Shown here piece by piece: positions 26,264-35,536 of a DNA stretch of 64,000 bases (position 1 is its first letter; the number at the start of each line of letters is the position of its first letter). The position numbers and the translations under genes were made by a program. The stretch is taken from positions 1-64,000 of the forward strand of contig CBDUKB010000001.1 in the NCBI GenBank assembly GCA_965367695.1, given 5' to 3'. The stretch is from Putridiphycobacter sp965367695 (GTDB lineage Bacteria > Bacteroidota > Bacteroidia > Flavobacteriales_D > Crocinitomicaceae). Under the pieces are notes generated by a model. The model made no database searches and was not told the DNA's origin. It saw nothing but the letters and a program-made list of their open reading frames with translations.

Positions 26264-27127
26264 TTAGTCCCAATCAGGGCAAGAACCGCATCCATTTTTT
26301 TGTCGGCTGTATAAAAATATTCCAGCAACCAATTGCCAGTCTGCATATAAAAATTGTTGTTTGGCGCGGTGACTTGAGTTTTTAATAGTATTTAAGTTAG
26401 GCAAGTTTATATAGCCCCCCGACCAATTAGATTGGACAAAAAAGCGGTTAAAAAAATCAGCGCGAATACCTGTGTGAATGGAAGCACCAAAACCGGTTAC
26501 TTTTAAATCGGTATGGTAGTCTTGATCGTTCCAATTAAAATCAGTTTGCGTAATCACACCTCCTAAACCAACGCCTACTCTTCTTTGTAAATAAAATTTT
26601 CTATTTTTTGAACGATAAAAATATTCGGTATTGTTTATTTGAACAGAAATGTAATTTAATCCATTGGAATTTTCGTATTGAATAGCTTTTGTGCTCATGT
26701 ACTTTAAATCATTATCAAAAGTTCCACTTAAAAAAGCATTACTGGTATCGTCTATGTACCCAGAAATGTAGGCCGATTGATTATCTGTCATCACGTATTT
26801 CATATGGTCGTATCCAATAGAAATGTCCCAATGTGGTTTGTAAGTATAACCTAAACGGATATTGAATTGTGGAACAGAAAGCGTTTTAGGATTGAAGTAA
26901 GTTCGAAAATTATTTTCAGGCTTATCATGCGCCAATGCTTTGTTCACTGTAAAATCGTAACCTGGCCCTTTGAACTGGATATCACTTTTTGTATAAATAG
27001 AACGGTTGTATCCCCAATAAAAATAAAGGGCTCCCTTTTGTACAGCTTGCTTTTTTTTAAAGGAATAATTTTGGCTGTATCCCACTGATAAAAAACAAAT
27101 AAACAAAAAGCAAAGGAATTTTTTCAT
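26264..27127 (-). CDS. Predicted outer-membrane beta-barrel protein
   Basis: A 287-residue protein with a signal peptide (MKKFLCFLFICFLSVGYSQ). It is rich in alternating aromatic strands (ALYFYWGYNRSIY, FNIRLGYTYKPHWDISIGYDH, LNYISVQINNTEYFY, FLYADWQLVAGIFLYS) typical of an outer-membrane barrel. The ending GCGSCPDWD adds two cysteines after the last strand, which is unusual for a barrel that normally ends on an aromatic residue. No specific family is recognised. It is the first gene of the tatD run and is divergent from yraN. Confidence 0.75.
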   Translation of the reverse strand: MKKFLCFLFICFLSVGYSQNYSFKKKQAVQKGALYFYWGYNRSIYTKSDIQFKGPGYDFTVNKALAHDKPENNFRTYFNPKTLSVPQFNIRLGYTYKPHWDISIGYDHMKYVMTDNQSAYISGYIDDTSNAFLSGTFDNDLKYMSTKAIQYENSNGLNYISVQINNTEYFYRSKNRKFYLQRRVGVGLGGVITQTDFNWNDQDYHTDLKVTGFGASIHTGIRADFFNRFFVQSNWSGGYINLPNLNTIKNSSHRAKQQFLYADWQLVAGIFLYSRQKNGCGSCPDWD

Positions 27128-27159
27128 AATTTAGTTTATTGCATAACGCATAACTGTTT

Positions 27160-27167
27160 CAAAATTA
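27160..27167 (-). promoter_or_regulatory. TAnnTTTG element before the outer-membrane protein gene
   Basis: TAATTTTG on the minus strand, 32 nt before the ATG. A TTG lies 23 nt upstream at 27191-27193, at the far end of the allowed range and inside yraN. Confidence 0.45.
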
Positions 27168-27186
27168 CGAACTATTTTTAACCTAC

Positions 27187-27549
27187 ATGGCAAATCACAA
27201 TGAAATTGGAAAAATAGGCGAAGAATTGGCCCATGCCTTTTTAGTAAAAAAGGGATATAAAGTGTTAGCAAGTAACTATCGTTTTAAGCATTTGGAAATT
27301 GACTTAGTTTGCGAAAAGGACCATACTTTGGTTGTAGTGGAAGTTAAAACCAGACAAAGTTCTTATTTGGCAGGACCAGAAGATACGGTTTCTAAAACCA
27401 AACAAAAGGGAATAATAAAATGTGCCAATGCTTACATTATAGAACATGAAATAGATTTGGAAACAAGGTTCGACATCATCTCTATTATTTTAAATGCAAA
27501 GGGGACACATATTGATCATATTGAAGATGCCTTTTATCCATTGAGATAA
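27187..27549 (+). CDS. YraN-family (UPF0102) endonuclease-like protein
   Basis: A 120-residue protein with the full pattern of the YraN family: GKIGEELAHAFLVKKGYKVLA, NYRFKHLEIDLVCEKD and VVVEVKTRQ. The Glu, Asp and ExK residues form a restriction-endonuclease-like fold active site. The cellular role is not settled; a link to DNA repair or uptake has been proposed for relatives. It stands alone, divergent from the barrel protein gene. Confidence 0.93.
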   Translation: MANHNEIGKIGEELAHAFLVKKGYKVLASNYRFKHLEIDLVCEKDHTLVVVEVKTRQSSYLAGPEDTVSKTKQKGIIKCANAYIIEHEIDLETRFDIISIILNAKGTHIDHIEDAFYPLR

Positions 27550-27575
27550 AAAAAAGGCCAAACCTAAATTTGACC
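27548..27575 (-). terminator. Terminator of the DUF3108 gene
   Basis: A 7-bp stem (27556-27562 with 27569-27575, one G-U pair) with a 6-nt loop, followed on the minus strand by eight T (A run from 27548). It starts 32 nt past the stop of the minus-strand gene and overlaps the end of yraN. Confidence 0.7.
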
Positions 27576-27606
27576 CCTTATCTACTATTTATTAAACTTT
27601 TGCTAT

Positions 27607-28398
27607 TTAGCTAACTTTAGCCATAGAATTTTTTAGGTTTTCCCAACTAACTAAATGCATTTTTAAAGAACCGACCTTAATTTTTGCTTTCGCCAAAATT
27701 GGAATTCTATTTGCATCATCAGTAATCCATACAGTTAAATCTTCTTCACTGTTAAATACTCTTCCTTCTTGCACGACTGGGACAAATTTTAAACACCTGA
27801 ATTTTCCTTCTTTAATTTTTACAGTTTCTTTTCCTTTGAATTTTATTTTGGTTGGATAAAGTTCATTGTCTAAAAATATATTGACAGTAAACACATCACC
27901 AATTTTTGCATTTGAATAATCAATTGTTCTTGCGTAGTAAAAAGAGGATAACATATCTTGAACCATGGCAGGCACTTTGAATTTTTTACCTTCTCCATTA
28001 TCTACCACTTTTTTGTGCTGATAAAACGTATAGTCTTGGTTTATTTTATAACCACCTTCATTTACTCTTCTAATAAACAACCAAGGGAACATACCTTCAG
28101 CATCCATATGTGACTCGTAAACATCATTGACCTTATAGAACCATTCGAATGCAGAGATTGTTCTTCCAACGCCCCTTACACGCCATACTTTTCTGCCTTG
28201 AATTGATTTATTCGACTCTTCTACACTTAGGACAGCTTCGCCTGCATCTAAGATGCCATAGGACAATCGATAGGTTAATTTTTCACCAGGTTGAAATGCG
28301 GTGTTGTTTACTTTTCTATATGGAGTAGTTTCTCCAGCTTGTATATTGAAACCGAACCCAGTCACAAACAAAGCTAATAGTAGGATGGTAGTTTTCAT
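27607..28398 (-). CDS. DUF3108-family secreted protein
   Basis: A 263-residue protein with a signal peptide (MKTTILLLALFVTGFGFNIQA). The body matches the DUF3108 pattern: PGEKLTYRLSYGILDAGEAVLSV, YKVNDVYESHMD, KVPAMVQDMLSSFYYAR and the WITDDANRIPILAKAKIKVG ending. These proteins are periplasmic and beta-rich. Function is unknown; an envelope role is only a guess. It is a single gene with its own promoter match and terminator. Confidence 0.88.
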   Translation of the reverse strand: MKTTILLLALFVTGFGFNIQAGETTPYRKVNNTAFQPGEKLTYRLSYGILDAGEAVLSVEESNKSIQGRKVWRVRGVGRTISAFEWFYKVNDVYESHMDAEGMFPWLFIRRVNEGGYKINQDYTFYQHKKVVDNGEGKKFKVPAMVQDMLSSFYYARTIDYSNAKIGDVFTVNIFLDNELYPTKIKFKGKETVKIKEGKFRCLKFVPVVQEGRVFNSEEDLTVWITDDANRIPILAKAKIKVGSLKMHLVSWENLKNSMAKVS

Positions 28399-28418
28399 AT
28401 TATTAATTTTTGGTTACA

Positions 28419-28445
28419 CAAAGGTATTTGCAAATCCAATGCCAA
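28419..28445 (-). promoter_or_regulatory. Promoter of the DUF3108 gene
   Basis: TACCTTTG (28419-28426) on the minus strand with TTG 16 nt upstream (28443-28445). The spacing is one less than the usual 17-23. It lies 20 nt before the start codon. Confidence 0.6.
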
Positions 28446-28587
28446 ACTTTTAATTTCAGTTTCTATCAGTACGATTTGGGAAATATTTTTGGAAAGCTCA
28501 ATTTTATTCCTTACCTTGTTCGTCGAGTAAGTAGTTTTTTTCATTTCAATCGAAAGAGTTCAATTTTATAGTTGGGCTCTTTCCATG

Positions 28588-29574
28588 TTAAATAAGAAAC
28601 CTTTCAAGGGCTTTCTTAACAAAATCGACTTTAATTTTCAATTTTTCATTTCTTTCAGAAATGGTTTTTTCTTCTAAAATTAAAACATGTTCTCCCAGTG
28701 GTTGCCACCTTCCAAAATGCAGGGGTTTTCGAGGCGTAAACAATCCAATAGTTTTAATATTTGAGAGACCTGCAATGTGTAGCGGTCCCGTACTGGCAGC
28801 CATTAATCCATCAGCTGCATGAATAAAAGCAATGAGTTCATTTAAATTCATTTGCCCTGATAAATCGTGAATATGGGGCATGTTTGGCAGTTTTGATCGA
28901 AAGGAAGTTCCTTCTTCTTCGGTTCCTGTAAAAAACACTTCATATTTGGTCAATTCTTTTGCCAATTCGATAAAGTTTTCTACACCCCATTCCAATGCAC
29001 TTCCCTTTGATTTCGGATGAAAAATAAGGTTCTTTTTATCCTTTGAAAGTAGGGCTTTAAATGATGGAGGTAGTGCTGGTATTTTTGTAAAACCCGTTTG
29101 TTTTGATAGTGTTTTTAAAGAATATATTTTGTTTATTCCTAAGGGTTTTAAAAGTTTAATATTCAATTGAGATTCGTGTAAAAGTGCTTTTTTCCTCGAA
29201 AAGTTGACCCGATAATTACAGGTTAACAAATGAAATAAACGGTGAGAAGTACCTATTCTGTATTTGACTTTTGCCTTTTGGGCTAGCCTGGCAATTTCTC
29301 GACGTGGAAACACGTGAATAAACACATCAACATTTTGGTTTTTAAGCCATTTAATTTGAGCTTGGTCCTCCATTTTTTGAAGTTCTGCCCATTGCCAAAT
29401 CTCATCAACATGCGTACTACAATTGATAATGGGTTGGGTATAGGTATTGCCTAAAAAAATAATGGTTGCTTTAGGGAATTTAGCTTTAAGAATACCGACC
29501 ATTGGAAGTGTTAAGGCAACATCTCCAATGCTATCTGTTCTACTAATTACAATTTTTTTAACCCCTTTGATCAC
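28588..29574 (-). CDS. Glycosyltransferase family 9 (heptosyltransferase-like)
   Basis: A 328-residue GT-B enzyme of the family that adds heptose or other sugars to the lipopolysaccharide core. The N-terminus VISRTDSIGDVALTLPMVGILKAKFP is the typical acceptor-side start. The C-terminal nucleotide-sugar region shows LIFHPKSKGSALEW and ASTGPLHIAGL. The start is a GTG at 29574, since no ATG fits; this overlaps the family 2 gene by 17 nt. The two genes form an LPS assembly pair. The donor and acceptor sugars cannot be told. Confidence 0.9.
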   Translation of the reverse strand: MIKGVKKIVISRTDSIGDVALTLPMVGILKAKFPKATIIFLGNTYTQPIINCSTHVDEIWQWAELQKMEDQAQIKWLKNQNVDVFIHVFPRREIARLAQKAKVKYRIGTSHRLFHLLTCNYRVNFSRKKALLHESQLNIKLLKPLGINKIYSLKTLSKQTGFTKIPALPPSFKALLSKDKKNLIFHPKSKGSALEWGVENFIELAKELTKYEVFFTGTEEEGTSFRSKLPNMPHIHDLSGQMNLNELIAFIHAADGLMAASTGPLHIAGLSNIKTIGLFTPRKPLHFGRWQPLGEHVLILEEKTISERNEKLKIKVDFVKKALERFLI

Positions 29575-30322
29575 GTTTTAATGCCTTAATTTTTTTGTAT
29601 TTTAAATAAGCCGCATAACTAGATTTAACAGAAATTATCCAACCAGCTTTGCCATCTAAAAAACCAAATTTAATAAAATAACATTTAATGAATTTTAAGA
29701 AAGGGCTTAAATATTCTTGCATGAAAAAAGTTGATTTTCCTTTATCAACATGTGTTTTGGCAGCAATATTTGTAAAGTATTCTATTTGCTTATCATGGTC
29801 TTCGGGTTGGTGATAACTATAATGCAATATATCGCCTTTTAAAAATCCAAGTTGAGCGTTTTTGTCAAATAATTTAAATTCATCATGTGGATTTTCACCT
29901 GTCCATTCTCCACTACCTTTTTTCCAAAGTCGAAGTTTTGTGTCGGGGTACCATCCTGTATGCTTGATCCATGTTCCACAATAATTTGTCAGTCTATTCA
30001 TGGTATAACCAGGAAATTCATTTTTTGTCTTCACCGCTAAAATAGCTTGTTTTAAGTTTTCATCTAATGCTTCGTCAGCATCTAAGGATAAAATCAACTC
30101 AAAATTTGCTTGGTCTTTTGCCCAGTTTTTTTGTTCAATATGCCCATCAAATTTATGCGGAATAAAAGTGGTCCCATATTTTTTACAAATACTTTCGGTG
30201 CCATCCGTTGAAAAACTGTCAACGACTATGATTTCATCTGCTACACCATTTAATGAAGCCAAACAAGTATTGATGTTTTTTTCTTCATTAAAAGTGATAA
30301 TCACAACTGAAAGTTTTGACAT
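29558..30322 (-). CDS. Glycosyltransferase family 2, LPS core type
   Basis: A 254-residue GT-A enzyme with VVIITFNEEKNI at the N-terminus, EIIVVDSFSTDGTE and the metal-binding LSLDADEAL. The later segment WYPDTKLRLWKKGSGEW followed by HDEF resembles the WaaE/KdtX group that adds glucose to the inner core heptose of LPS. It is 5 nt after the upstream membrane protein gene and overlaps the family 9 gene. Confidence 0.92.
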   Translation of the reverse strand: MSKLSVVIITFNEEKNINTCLASLNGVADEIIVVDSFSTDGTESICKKYGTTFIPHKFDGHIEQKNWAKDQANFELILSLDADEALDENLKQAILAVKTKNEFPGYTMNRLTNYCGTWIKHTGWYPDTKLRLWKKGSGEWTGENPHDEFKLFDKNAQLGFLKGDILHYSYHQPEDHDKQIEYFTNIAAKTHVDKGKSTFFMQEYLSPFLKFIKCYFIKFGFLDGKAGWIISVKSSYAAYLKYKKIKALKRDQRG

Positions 30323-30327
30323 GGCTT

Positions 30328-31041
30328 TTATTTATTTGAAAGGGCTAAAGATTTTACATATTGGTGGTAACTGTCATCAATAAAAACAACTGTAGTATCT
30401 AACACTTCATTTAATGCTTTAAAAAAAGCTGCTTGCTCTTCCTCAGGAATGACATTTAAATTCAAAAATAAATTAAGGTCTTTTTTATACCTAAAATTAA
30501 GCATGTTTTGGTAAACTTCTACCCGTTTTAAGCCCTTGTAATAGTATAAATGCATTTCTCTATCAAAGTATGCCACAAAGGTGGGTGAAACACCAATTTT
30601 AAAGTCTTTTGATTTAATTCTAAGCACAATTAAATAGGCGATACTCTCTAAAAGTAAAACTGAAATGATAAGCAGTAAAGGCAAGGTTAACAGATCTGAA
30701 TCAAGTTTTTGAATTAAAAAAAGAACCATTAAAAAAAAGCCTCCAAATAGCATTTCTATTCCTATAAAAACACTACTCAAGTTAATTTGATTTTTAGCTA
30801 TGGGAACTTCAAAAATAAATTGTTTGAAATTGCGAATATCAGTCCGACCATTAAGTCTTCTTTTGACACGTATTAAGTTAAGGAGTAAAAATAATATTGA
30901 AATACCATAAACAATGGCTTTGATGTTTGGAATATCATTGATTTCATAAACCGAAAACCCAAGGTCATAGATGGAACCAATTGCAAAAAACCCAAATAGG
31001 ATAAACAATAATAAACTGAAAAGATTGACTACTTTATTCAT
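30328..31041 (-). CDS. Four-helix membrane protein, function unknown
   Basis: A 237-residue protein with four membrane helices in the first 150 residues (about 5-30, 36-58, 86-108 and 116-140). A soluble C-terminal part of about 90 residues follows, with YYYKGLKRVEVYQNM and YRKDLNLFLNLN. It shares an ATGA overlap with the DUF349 gene upstream and lies 5 nt before the glycosyltransferase gene, so all four are probably one operon. I recognise no family. Confidence 0.7.
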   Translation of the reverse strand: MNKVVNLFSLLLFILFGFFAIGSIYDLGFSVYEINDIPNIKAIVYGISILFLLLNLIRVKRRLNGRTDIRNFKQFIFEVPIAKNQINLSSVFIGIEMLFGGFFLMVLFLIQKLDSDLLTLPLLLIISVLLLESIAYLIVLRIKSKDFKIGVSPTFVAYFDREMHLYYYKGLKRVEVYQNMLNFRYKKDLNLFLNLNVIPEEEQAAFFKALNEVLDTTVVFIDDSYHQYVKSLALSNK

Positions 31042-32756
31042 TCGCTTTCTTGGTCGTAATTATTCAATAAGTTTAGTTTCAATTTAAAACTGCTAATATC
31101 TTTTTCAATATTGGCTACTTTTTGCATCACTGATTTTAACATGGGATTGCTTTCATCTGTATTTGCAAAAAAGCTTAAGTTGGTTTCAACTTGTGATTTT
31201 TCTTTTATTTTTTCATCAATTTTATTCCGCAAAAAATAAACTTCCTTGTCTAATTCTTTATCAACATTCGGACTATTATAAATGGATTCAATTTTAGCAG
31301 CATACATTATTTTTTCTTTTTCTACTGCATCCATTTCAATGGCATCATATTTTTCGTTTAATGCTTTTTTAAATGCGCTATAAATTCTATCTTTTTCTTT
31401 AAAAGGGACGTTGCCTATGGCATTAAATTCTTTTGATAAAGGTTGTAAGTCTTTGATTGCTGAAGCTGAATCCTTTGGAATTTTATAAGCTTCAACTTTT
31501 TTAATCAATGCTTCTTTGGCTTCCAAATTTCCAGCGTTTGCTTTGTCTAAGGATTCAAAATGGGCATCTTTCTTTGCGAAAAACGCATCAATTGGTGCAC
31601 GAAATTTTTTCCAGAGTTTGTTTTCATTACGCTGTCCTGCAGAGCCTAGTTTTTTCCACTCTTTTTGAATGTTGACAATAAACTTTGTTGTTTCATTCCA
31701 TTCTTCAGAATCTTTAATGGCATTTACTTTTTCAATCAAAGCCATTTTTTGGTCCTTGATTTTATCAAAATCAGCATTAATATCTTTAAAAAATTCATTT
31801 TTAGCATCAAAAAATTGATCACATTTGGCCCTAAATCCTTTCCAAACAATTTCGTTTTCCTTTTTAGGCCCGAATCCTATTTTTTTCCAATCATTCTGAA
31901 TGGCTATAATTTTATCGGTGACTGATTTCCAATCTTTAGAAGTTTCACAAGGAATCGCCAATAATTCATCTAAAGTGTCGATTAAAGCAAGTTTTTTAAG
32001 GATATTTTCTTTTTGCTCAATTCTTTTACCATCATAAAACTCTTTAATTCTATTATAAATAGCATTTACAGTATCCCAATAGTCGGTTTTTAAAGTTTCC
32101 CAAGCTGAAGCGGTGGTCCCTCCAATATCATTCCATTCATCTTGTAATAGATGTAATTTTTGCTCAACTGTTTTAATACTTTTTTCATCAGCCAATGCTT
32201 TTAATTTAGCCACTACAGCTTCTTTTAAACCTGCATTTTTAGTCAAGTCATGGTCTTTAATTTCTTTATAAATATTGATATTATATTGAAATTCATCCAT
32301 TAAATTTGAATAGTCTTTTTGAATTTCCTGACGGAAGTTTCTAGGAATAGGCCCCACACTGCGCCATTTTTCTTGAATGGACTGAATAGTTTGAATAGCT
32401 TTTCCAATGTGTTCTTCTTCTTGAATTAAAGTTTTTAAGTCTTTAATCAATTGTTTTTTCACACTTAAGTTATTCTCTTCCGCCAATTTTTTTTCCTCAA
32501 TAACTACCTTTTTTTTACTTTTAAAATCATGTTGAATTGTCTTGAATTTATCCACCAATTCATCTACTGGTTTTTCAATTGATTCAGCTTGCTCACCAGC
32601 TTCAATTCTATTTAATTTTTCAACTTCAAATAGCCGTTCCTCTTCATTAATGATTTTATAGAATTCATCTGTTAAGGTTTTAAATTCTTCGTTCACACTC
32701 AATATATCTTCCTGCGCTAACAATGTTTCTAATTTTTCAATAATTTCAGTCTTCAT
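31038..32756 (-). CDS. DUF349-repeat coiled-coil protein
   Basis: A 572-residue, almost entirely helical and highly charged protein. It contains about five copies of the DUF349 unit, recognised by a W + K/R + x + I/L/V + G centre followed by K/R-rich sequence and a large charged helix: KWRSVGPIPRNFRQEI, EWNDIGGTTASAWETL, DWKKIGFGPKKENEIVW, EWKKLGSAGQRNENKLW and a last one lacking Trp (EFNAIGNVPFKEKDRIY). No signal peptide, so cytoplasmic. Function is not established. It heads the group ending with the LPS glycosyltransferases. Confidence 0.88.
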   Translation of the reverse strand: MKTEIIEKLETLLAQEDILSVNEEFKTLTDEFYKIINEEERLFEVEKLNRIEAGEQAESIEKPVDELVDKFKTIQHDFKSKKKVVIEEKKLAEENNLSVKKQLIKDLKTLIQEEEHIGKAIQTIQSIQEKWRSVGPIPRNFRQEIQKDYSNLMDEFQYNINIYKEIKDHDLTKNAGLKEAVVAKLKALADEKSIKTVEQKLHLLQDEWNDIGGTTASAWETLKTDYWDTVNAIYNRIKEFYDGKRIEQKENILKKLALIDTLDELLAIPCETSKDWKSVTDKIIAIQNDWKKIGFGPKKENEIVWKGFRAKCDQFFDAKNEFFKDINADFDKIKDQKMALIEKVNAIKDSEEWNETTKFIVNIQKEWKKLGSAGQRNENKLWKKFRAPIDAFFAKKDAHFESLDKANAGNLEAKEALIKKVEAYKIPKDSASAIKDLQPLSKEFNAIGNVPFKEKDRIYSAFKKALNEKYDAIEMDAVEKEKIMYAAKIESIYNSPNVDKELDKEVYFLRNKIDEKIKEKSQVETNLSFFANTDESNPMLKSVMQKVANIEKDISSFKLKLNLLNNYDQESE

Positions 32757-32838
32757 GCTTTTAAAGTTTATTCAATGGTTTTGTCGACCATTTGATAGGA
32801 AAAAATACACCTGTTATTTTAAGGTGATTGATTTATTA

Positions 32839-33762
32839 TTATTTTGTAATTGTAAAATCCATTAAATCTACGAATTCTAACATTCTATCGTAAATTTCAG
32901 TTTGGTTTAAGCTTTCAATTCTTTCTGTTCCGAATAATTCAACACAAAAAGACGCCATTGCAGAACCTGCAATAATTGCACGTTTCATATTTTCAAAAGA
33001 AATATCTTCTGTTTTAGCTAGATATCCCATGAATCCACCTGCAAAAGTATCACCTGCTCCGGTTGGATCAAATACTTCTTCTAATGGAAGAGCAGGTGCA
33101 AAAAACACTTTTTCTTCATTAAATAATAGTGCTCCATGCTCTCCTTTTTTAATGATAAGGTAAGTTGGTCCCATTGTTAATATTTTTTTGGCAGCTTTTC
33201 TCAAAGAGTATTCACCCGACAATTGTCTTGCTTCTTCGTCGTTGATGATTAAAACATCTACTAATTTGATGGTGTTATGAACCTCTTCCATCATAATATC
33301 CATCCAAAAATTCATGGTATCTAAGGCTATTAATTTCGGACGTTCTTCTAATCTTTCAATTACTTGACGTTGCACAGTTGGTGCTAAGTTTCCTAACATT
33401 AAGTATTCTACTCCTTGGTATGAAGCCGGAATTATTGGATCAAATTTTTCCAATACATTCAATTCAGTCACCAAAGTGTCTCTTGAATTCATATCGTTAT
33501 GATATTTACCCGACCAGAAAAAAGTTTTTTCTCCATCTTTCACTTGTAAACCTTCTATATCTATACCTCTTGATTTTAAATCGAGTAAAGTTTCCTTTGG
33601 AAAATCATCTCCAACAACTGAAACTATTTTTTGATCTTTAGCGAAATAAGATGCTGAAATAGAAATGTATGTAGCTGCGCCACCTACAATTTTATCCGTT
33701 TTTCCAAATGGGGTCTCAATGGCATCAAAGGCAACACTGCCAACTGTTAATAATGAACTCAT
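32839..33762 (-). CDS. PfkB-family sugar kinase
   Basis: A 307-residue ribokinase-type kinase. The N-terminal signature lies around VGGAATYISISASYF. The C-terminal signature DPTGAGDTFAGGFMGYL holds the catalytic Asp and the anion hole. TYLIIKKGEHGALLF precedes it, as usual. The substrate is not clear from sequence: adenosine, ribose and other sugars are used in this family. It is a single gene with a good promoter match and no operon partner. Confidence 0.9.
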   Translation of the reverse strand: MSSLLTVGSVAFDAIETPFGKTDKIVGGAATYISISASYFAKDQKIVSVVGDDFPKETLLDLKSRGIDIEGLQVKDGEKTFFWSGKYHNDMNSRDTLVTELNVLEKFDPIIPASYQGVEYLMLGNLAPTVQRQVIERLEERPKLIALDTMNFWMDIMMEEVHNTIKLVDVLIINDEEARQLSGEYSLRKAAKKILTMGPTYLIIKKGEHGALLFNEEKVFFAPALPLEEVFDPTGAGDTFAGGFMGYLAKTEDISFENMKRAIIAGSAMASFCVELFGTERIESLNQTEIYDRMLEFVDLMDFTITK

Positions 33763-33782
33763 ATTATATAATTGTTTGATTG

Positions 33783-33814
33783 CAAATATAATTACTTTTT
33801 AAGATAGACTTCAA
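33783..33814 (-). promoter_or_regulatory. Promoter of the PfkB-family kinase gene
   Basis: On the minus strand TTG (33812-33814), 21 nt, then TATATTTG (33783-33790). Full match to the Bacteroidota consensus. It lies 20 nt before the ATG. Confidence 0.75.
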
Positions 33815-33881
33815 CAAAAACACGAGCAATTACACTTTATTATTACCTTAGCTTTCCACCCATTTAGAATTAATATAATAA

Positions 33882-34241
33882 ATGAACATAGAAGAATTAG
33901 ACCAGTACTGTATGCAGAAAAAAGGCGTCACGGTTTCGACACCTTTTGATGAAGTGACACTCGTGTATAAGGTCATGAACAAAATGTTTGCTTTATCAAA
34001 CATCAATAACTTTAAAAGCGTCAACTTAAAATGCGATCCTGAGTATGCTTTGGAGTTAAGGGCGAATTATGTTGAAATTCAACCGGGTTATCATATGAGT
34101 AAAAAGCATTGGAATACCGTATTATTGAATGAATCCTTTCCAGATGCAAAAGTGTATGCGTTGATTGATCATTCTTATGATTTGATAGTGAACGGGCTGA
34201 CTAAAAAACTACAACTAGAATTAGCGGCATTACCGGATTAA
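33882..34241 (+). CDS. MmcQ/YjbR-family protein
   Basis: A 119-residue protein with the family pattern: an N-terminal helix (MNIEELDQYCMQKKG), TPFDEVTLVYKVMNKMFAL, VNLKCDPEYALELR, PGYHMSKKHWNTVLL and a C-terminal YDLIVNGLTKK. The fold is a CyaY-like/YjbR fold that may bind DNA. The true role is unknown. It is divergent from the PfkB gene and 58 nt ahead of the trans-sulfuration enzyme. Confidence 0.92.
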   Translation: MNIEELDQYCMQKKGVTVSTPFDEVTLVYKVMNKMFALSNINNFKSVNLKCDPEYALELRANYVEIQPGYHMSKKHWNTVLLNESFPDAKVYALIDHSYDLIVNGLTKKLQLELAALPD

Positions 34242-34268
34242 TATTAATTCTTTTATTGCCCTAATTAA

Positions 34269-34276
34269 TAATTTTG
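34269..34276 (+). promoter_or_regulatory. TAnnTTTG element before the trans-sulfuration gene
   Basis: TAATTTTG, 23 nt before the ATG at 34300, with an AGGAAG sequence in between. No TTG lies at the expected distance. Confidence 0.45.
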
Positions 34277-34299
34277 TGAAAAATCGATAGGAAGAAAAT

Positions 34300-35475
34300 A
34301 TGGAAGAAAAAGATTTGAAAAGCGATTGCTATGGGTTTGGGACTAAAGCCATCCATGCGGGTGTGCATCCTGACCCAGCAACAGGAGCAATTATGACACC
34401 TATTTATCAAACCAGCACCTATGTTCAAGATGAAGTTGGACTTAACAAAGGCTATGAATACTCCAGGTCAAAAAACCCAACGCGACATGCATTAGAGAAG
34501 AATTTAGCAGCAATTGAGAACGGAAAATATGGGGCTTGTTTTGGTTCAGGTTTAGCGGCAATTGATTGTGTGTTAAAAATGTTAAATCCTGGTGATGAGG
34601 TAGTTTCAACTAACGATTTATATGGTGGTACTTACAGGATATTTAAAACTATTTTTGAAAAATACGGCATTAAATTTCATTTTATTGGCATGCAAAACGC
34701 AACTAATATTGAAGCATATTGTAATACAAATACCAAATTGATTTGGGTAGAAACACCAACCAATCCAATGTTGAACATCATTGACATAGAAGCGGCCTCA
34801 AAAATCGCTAAAAAACACAATATTATGTTAGCTGTTGACAATACTTTTGCCACACCATTTTTACAAACCCCCCTTGATTTAGGGGCAGATATTGTTATGC
34901 ATTCAGCAACAAAATATTTGGGCGGTCATTCAGATGTGGTAATGGGTGCATTGGTTTGCAATGACGATAAAATTGCGCAAGAAATGTATCGCATTCAAAA
35001 TTCATCAGGGGCAATAACCGCACCTATGGATTCCTTTTTGGTGTTGAGGGGGATAAAAACATTGCATTTAAGAATGCAAAGGCATTGCGAAAATGGAGAA
35101 AAAATTGCACTTTTTTTAGCTGGTCATCCTAAAGTAGATCAGGTTTTTTGGCCTGGATTTCAAAGTCACCCCAACCATGATATTGCAAAAAGGCAAATGC
35201 GTGCATATGGGGGCATGATATCTTTTAGTATGGTTGACAACCAAATTTCGGTCGCACATGCGGTATTAAAAAACACGCAATTATTTGCATTGGCAGAATC
35301 GCTTGGTGGAGTAGAATCTTTAATTGGACATCCGGCAACCATGACACATGCGTCAATTCCAAAATCGGAAAGAGAAGCTGCGGGTGTAGTTGATTCATTA
35401 ATTAGGTTAAGTATTGGTGTGGAAGATGCGGATGATTTAGTGGCTGATTTGAATCAAGCTTTGGCACAAATTTAA
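34300..35475 (+). CDS. Cystathionine gamma-synthase/gamma-lyase family PLP enzyme
   Basis: A 391-residue pyridoxal-phosphate enzyme of sulfur amino-acid metabolism. Features in order: the N-terminal GFGTKAIHAGVHPDP and PIYQTSTYVQD, YEYSRSKNPTRHALE, the PLP-pocket VDNTFATPFLQTPL and the cofactor lysine in HSATKYLGGHSD. ESLGGVESLIGHPATMTHAS then holds the carboxylate-binding region near the C-terminus. Synthase, gamma-lyase and methionine gamma-lyase cannot be separated by eye, so I give no symbol. Length is typical. Confidence 0.93.
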   Translation: MEEKDLKSDCYGFGTKAIHAGVHPDPATGAIMTPIYQTSTYVQDEVGLNKGYEYSRSKNPTRHALEKNLAAIENGKYGACFGSGLAAIDCVLKMLNPGDEVVSTNDLYGGTYRIFKTIFEKYGIKFHFIGMQNATNIEAYCNTNTKLIWVETPTNPMLNIIDIEAASKIAKKHNIMLAVDNTFATPFLQTPLDLGADIVMHSATKYLGGHSDVVMGALVCNDDKIAQEMYRIQNSSGAITAPMDSFLVLRGIKTLHLRMQRHCENGEKIALFLAGHPKVDQVFWPGFQSHPNHDIAKRQMRAYGGMISFSMVDNQISVAHAVLKNTQLFALAESLGGVESLIGHPATMTHASIPKSEREAAGVVDSLIRLSIGVEDADDLVADLNQALAQI

Positions 35476-35536
35476 GTAAGCTAGATTGGCAAGGAATTGT
35501 GCCATGATACATCATTTATTATTCTAACATGCTGTT

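Noticed and set aside
32800..32826. Possible terminator after the PfkB gene (CACCT/AGGTG hairpin with T run on the minus strand)
   Set aside because: The stem has only 5 bp with a 9-nt loop, too weak to call with the sequence alone.
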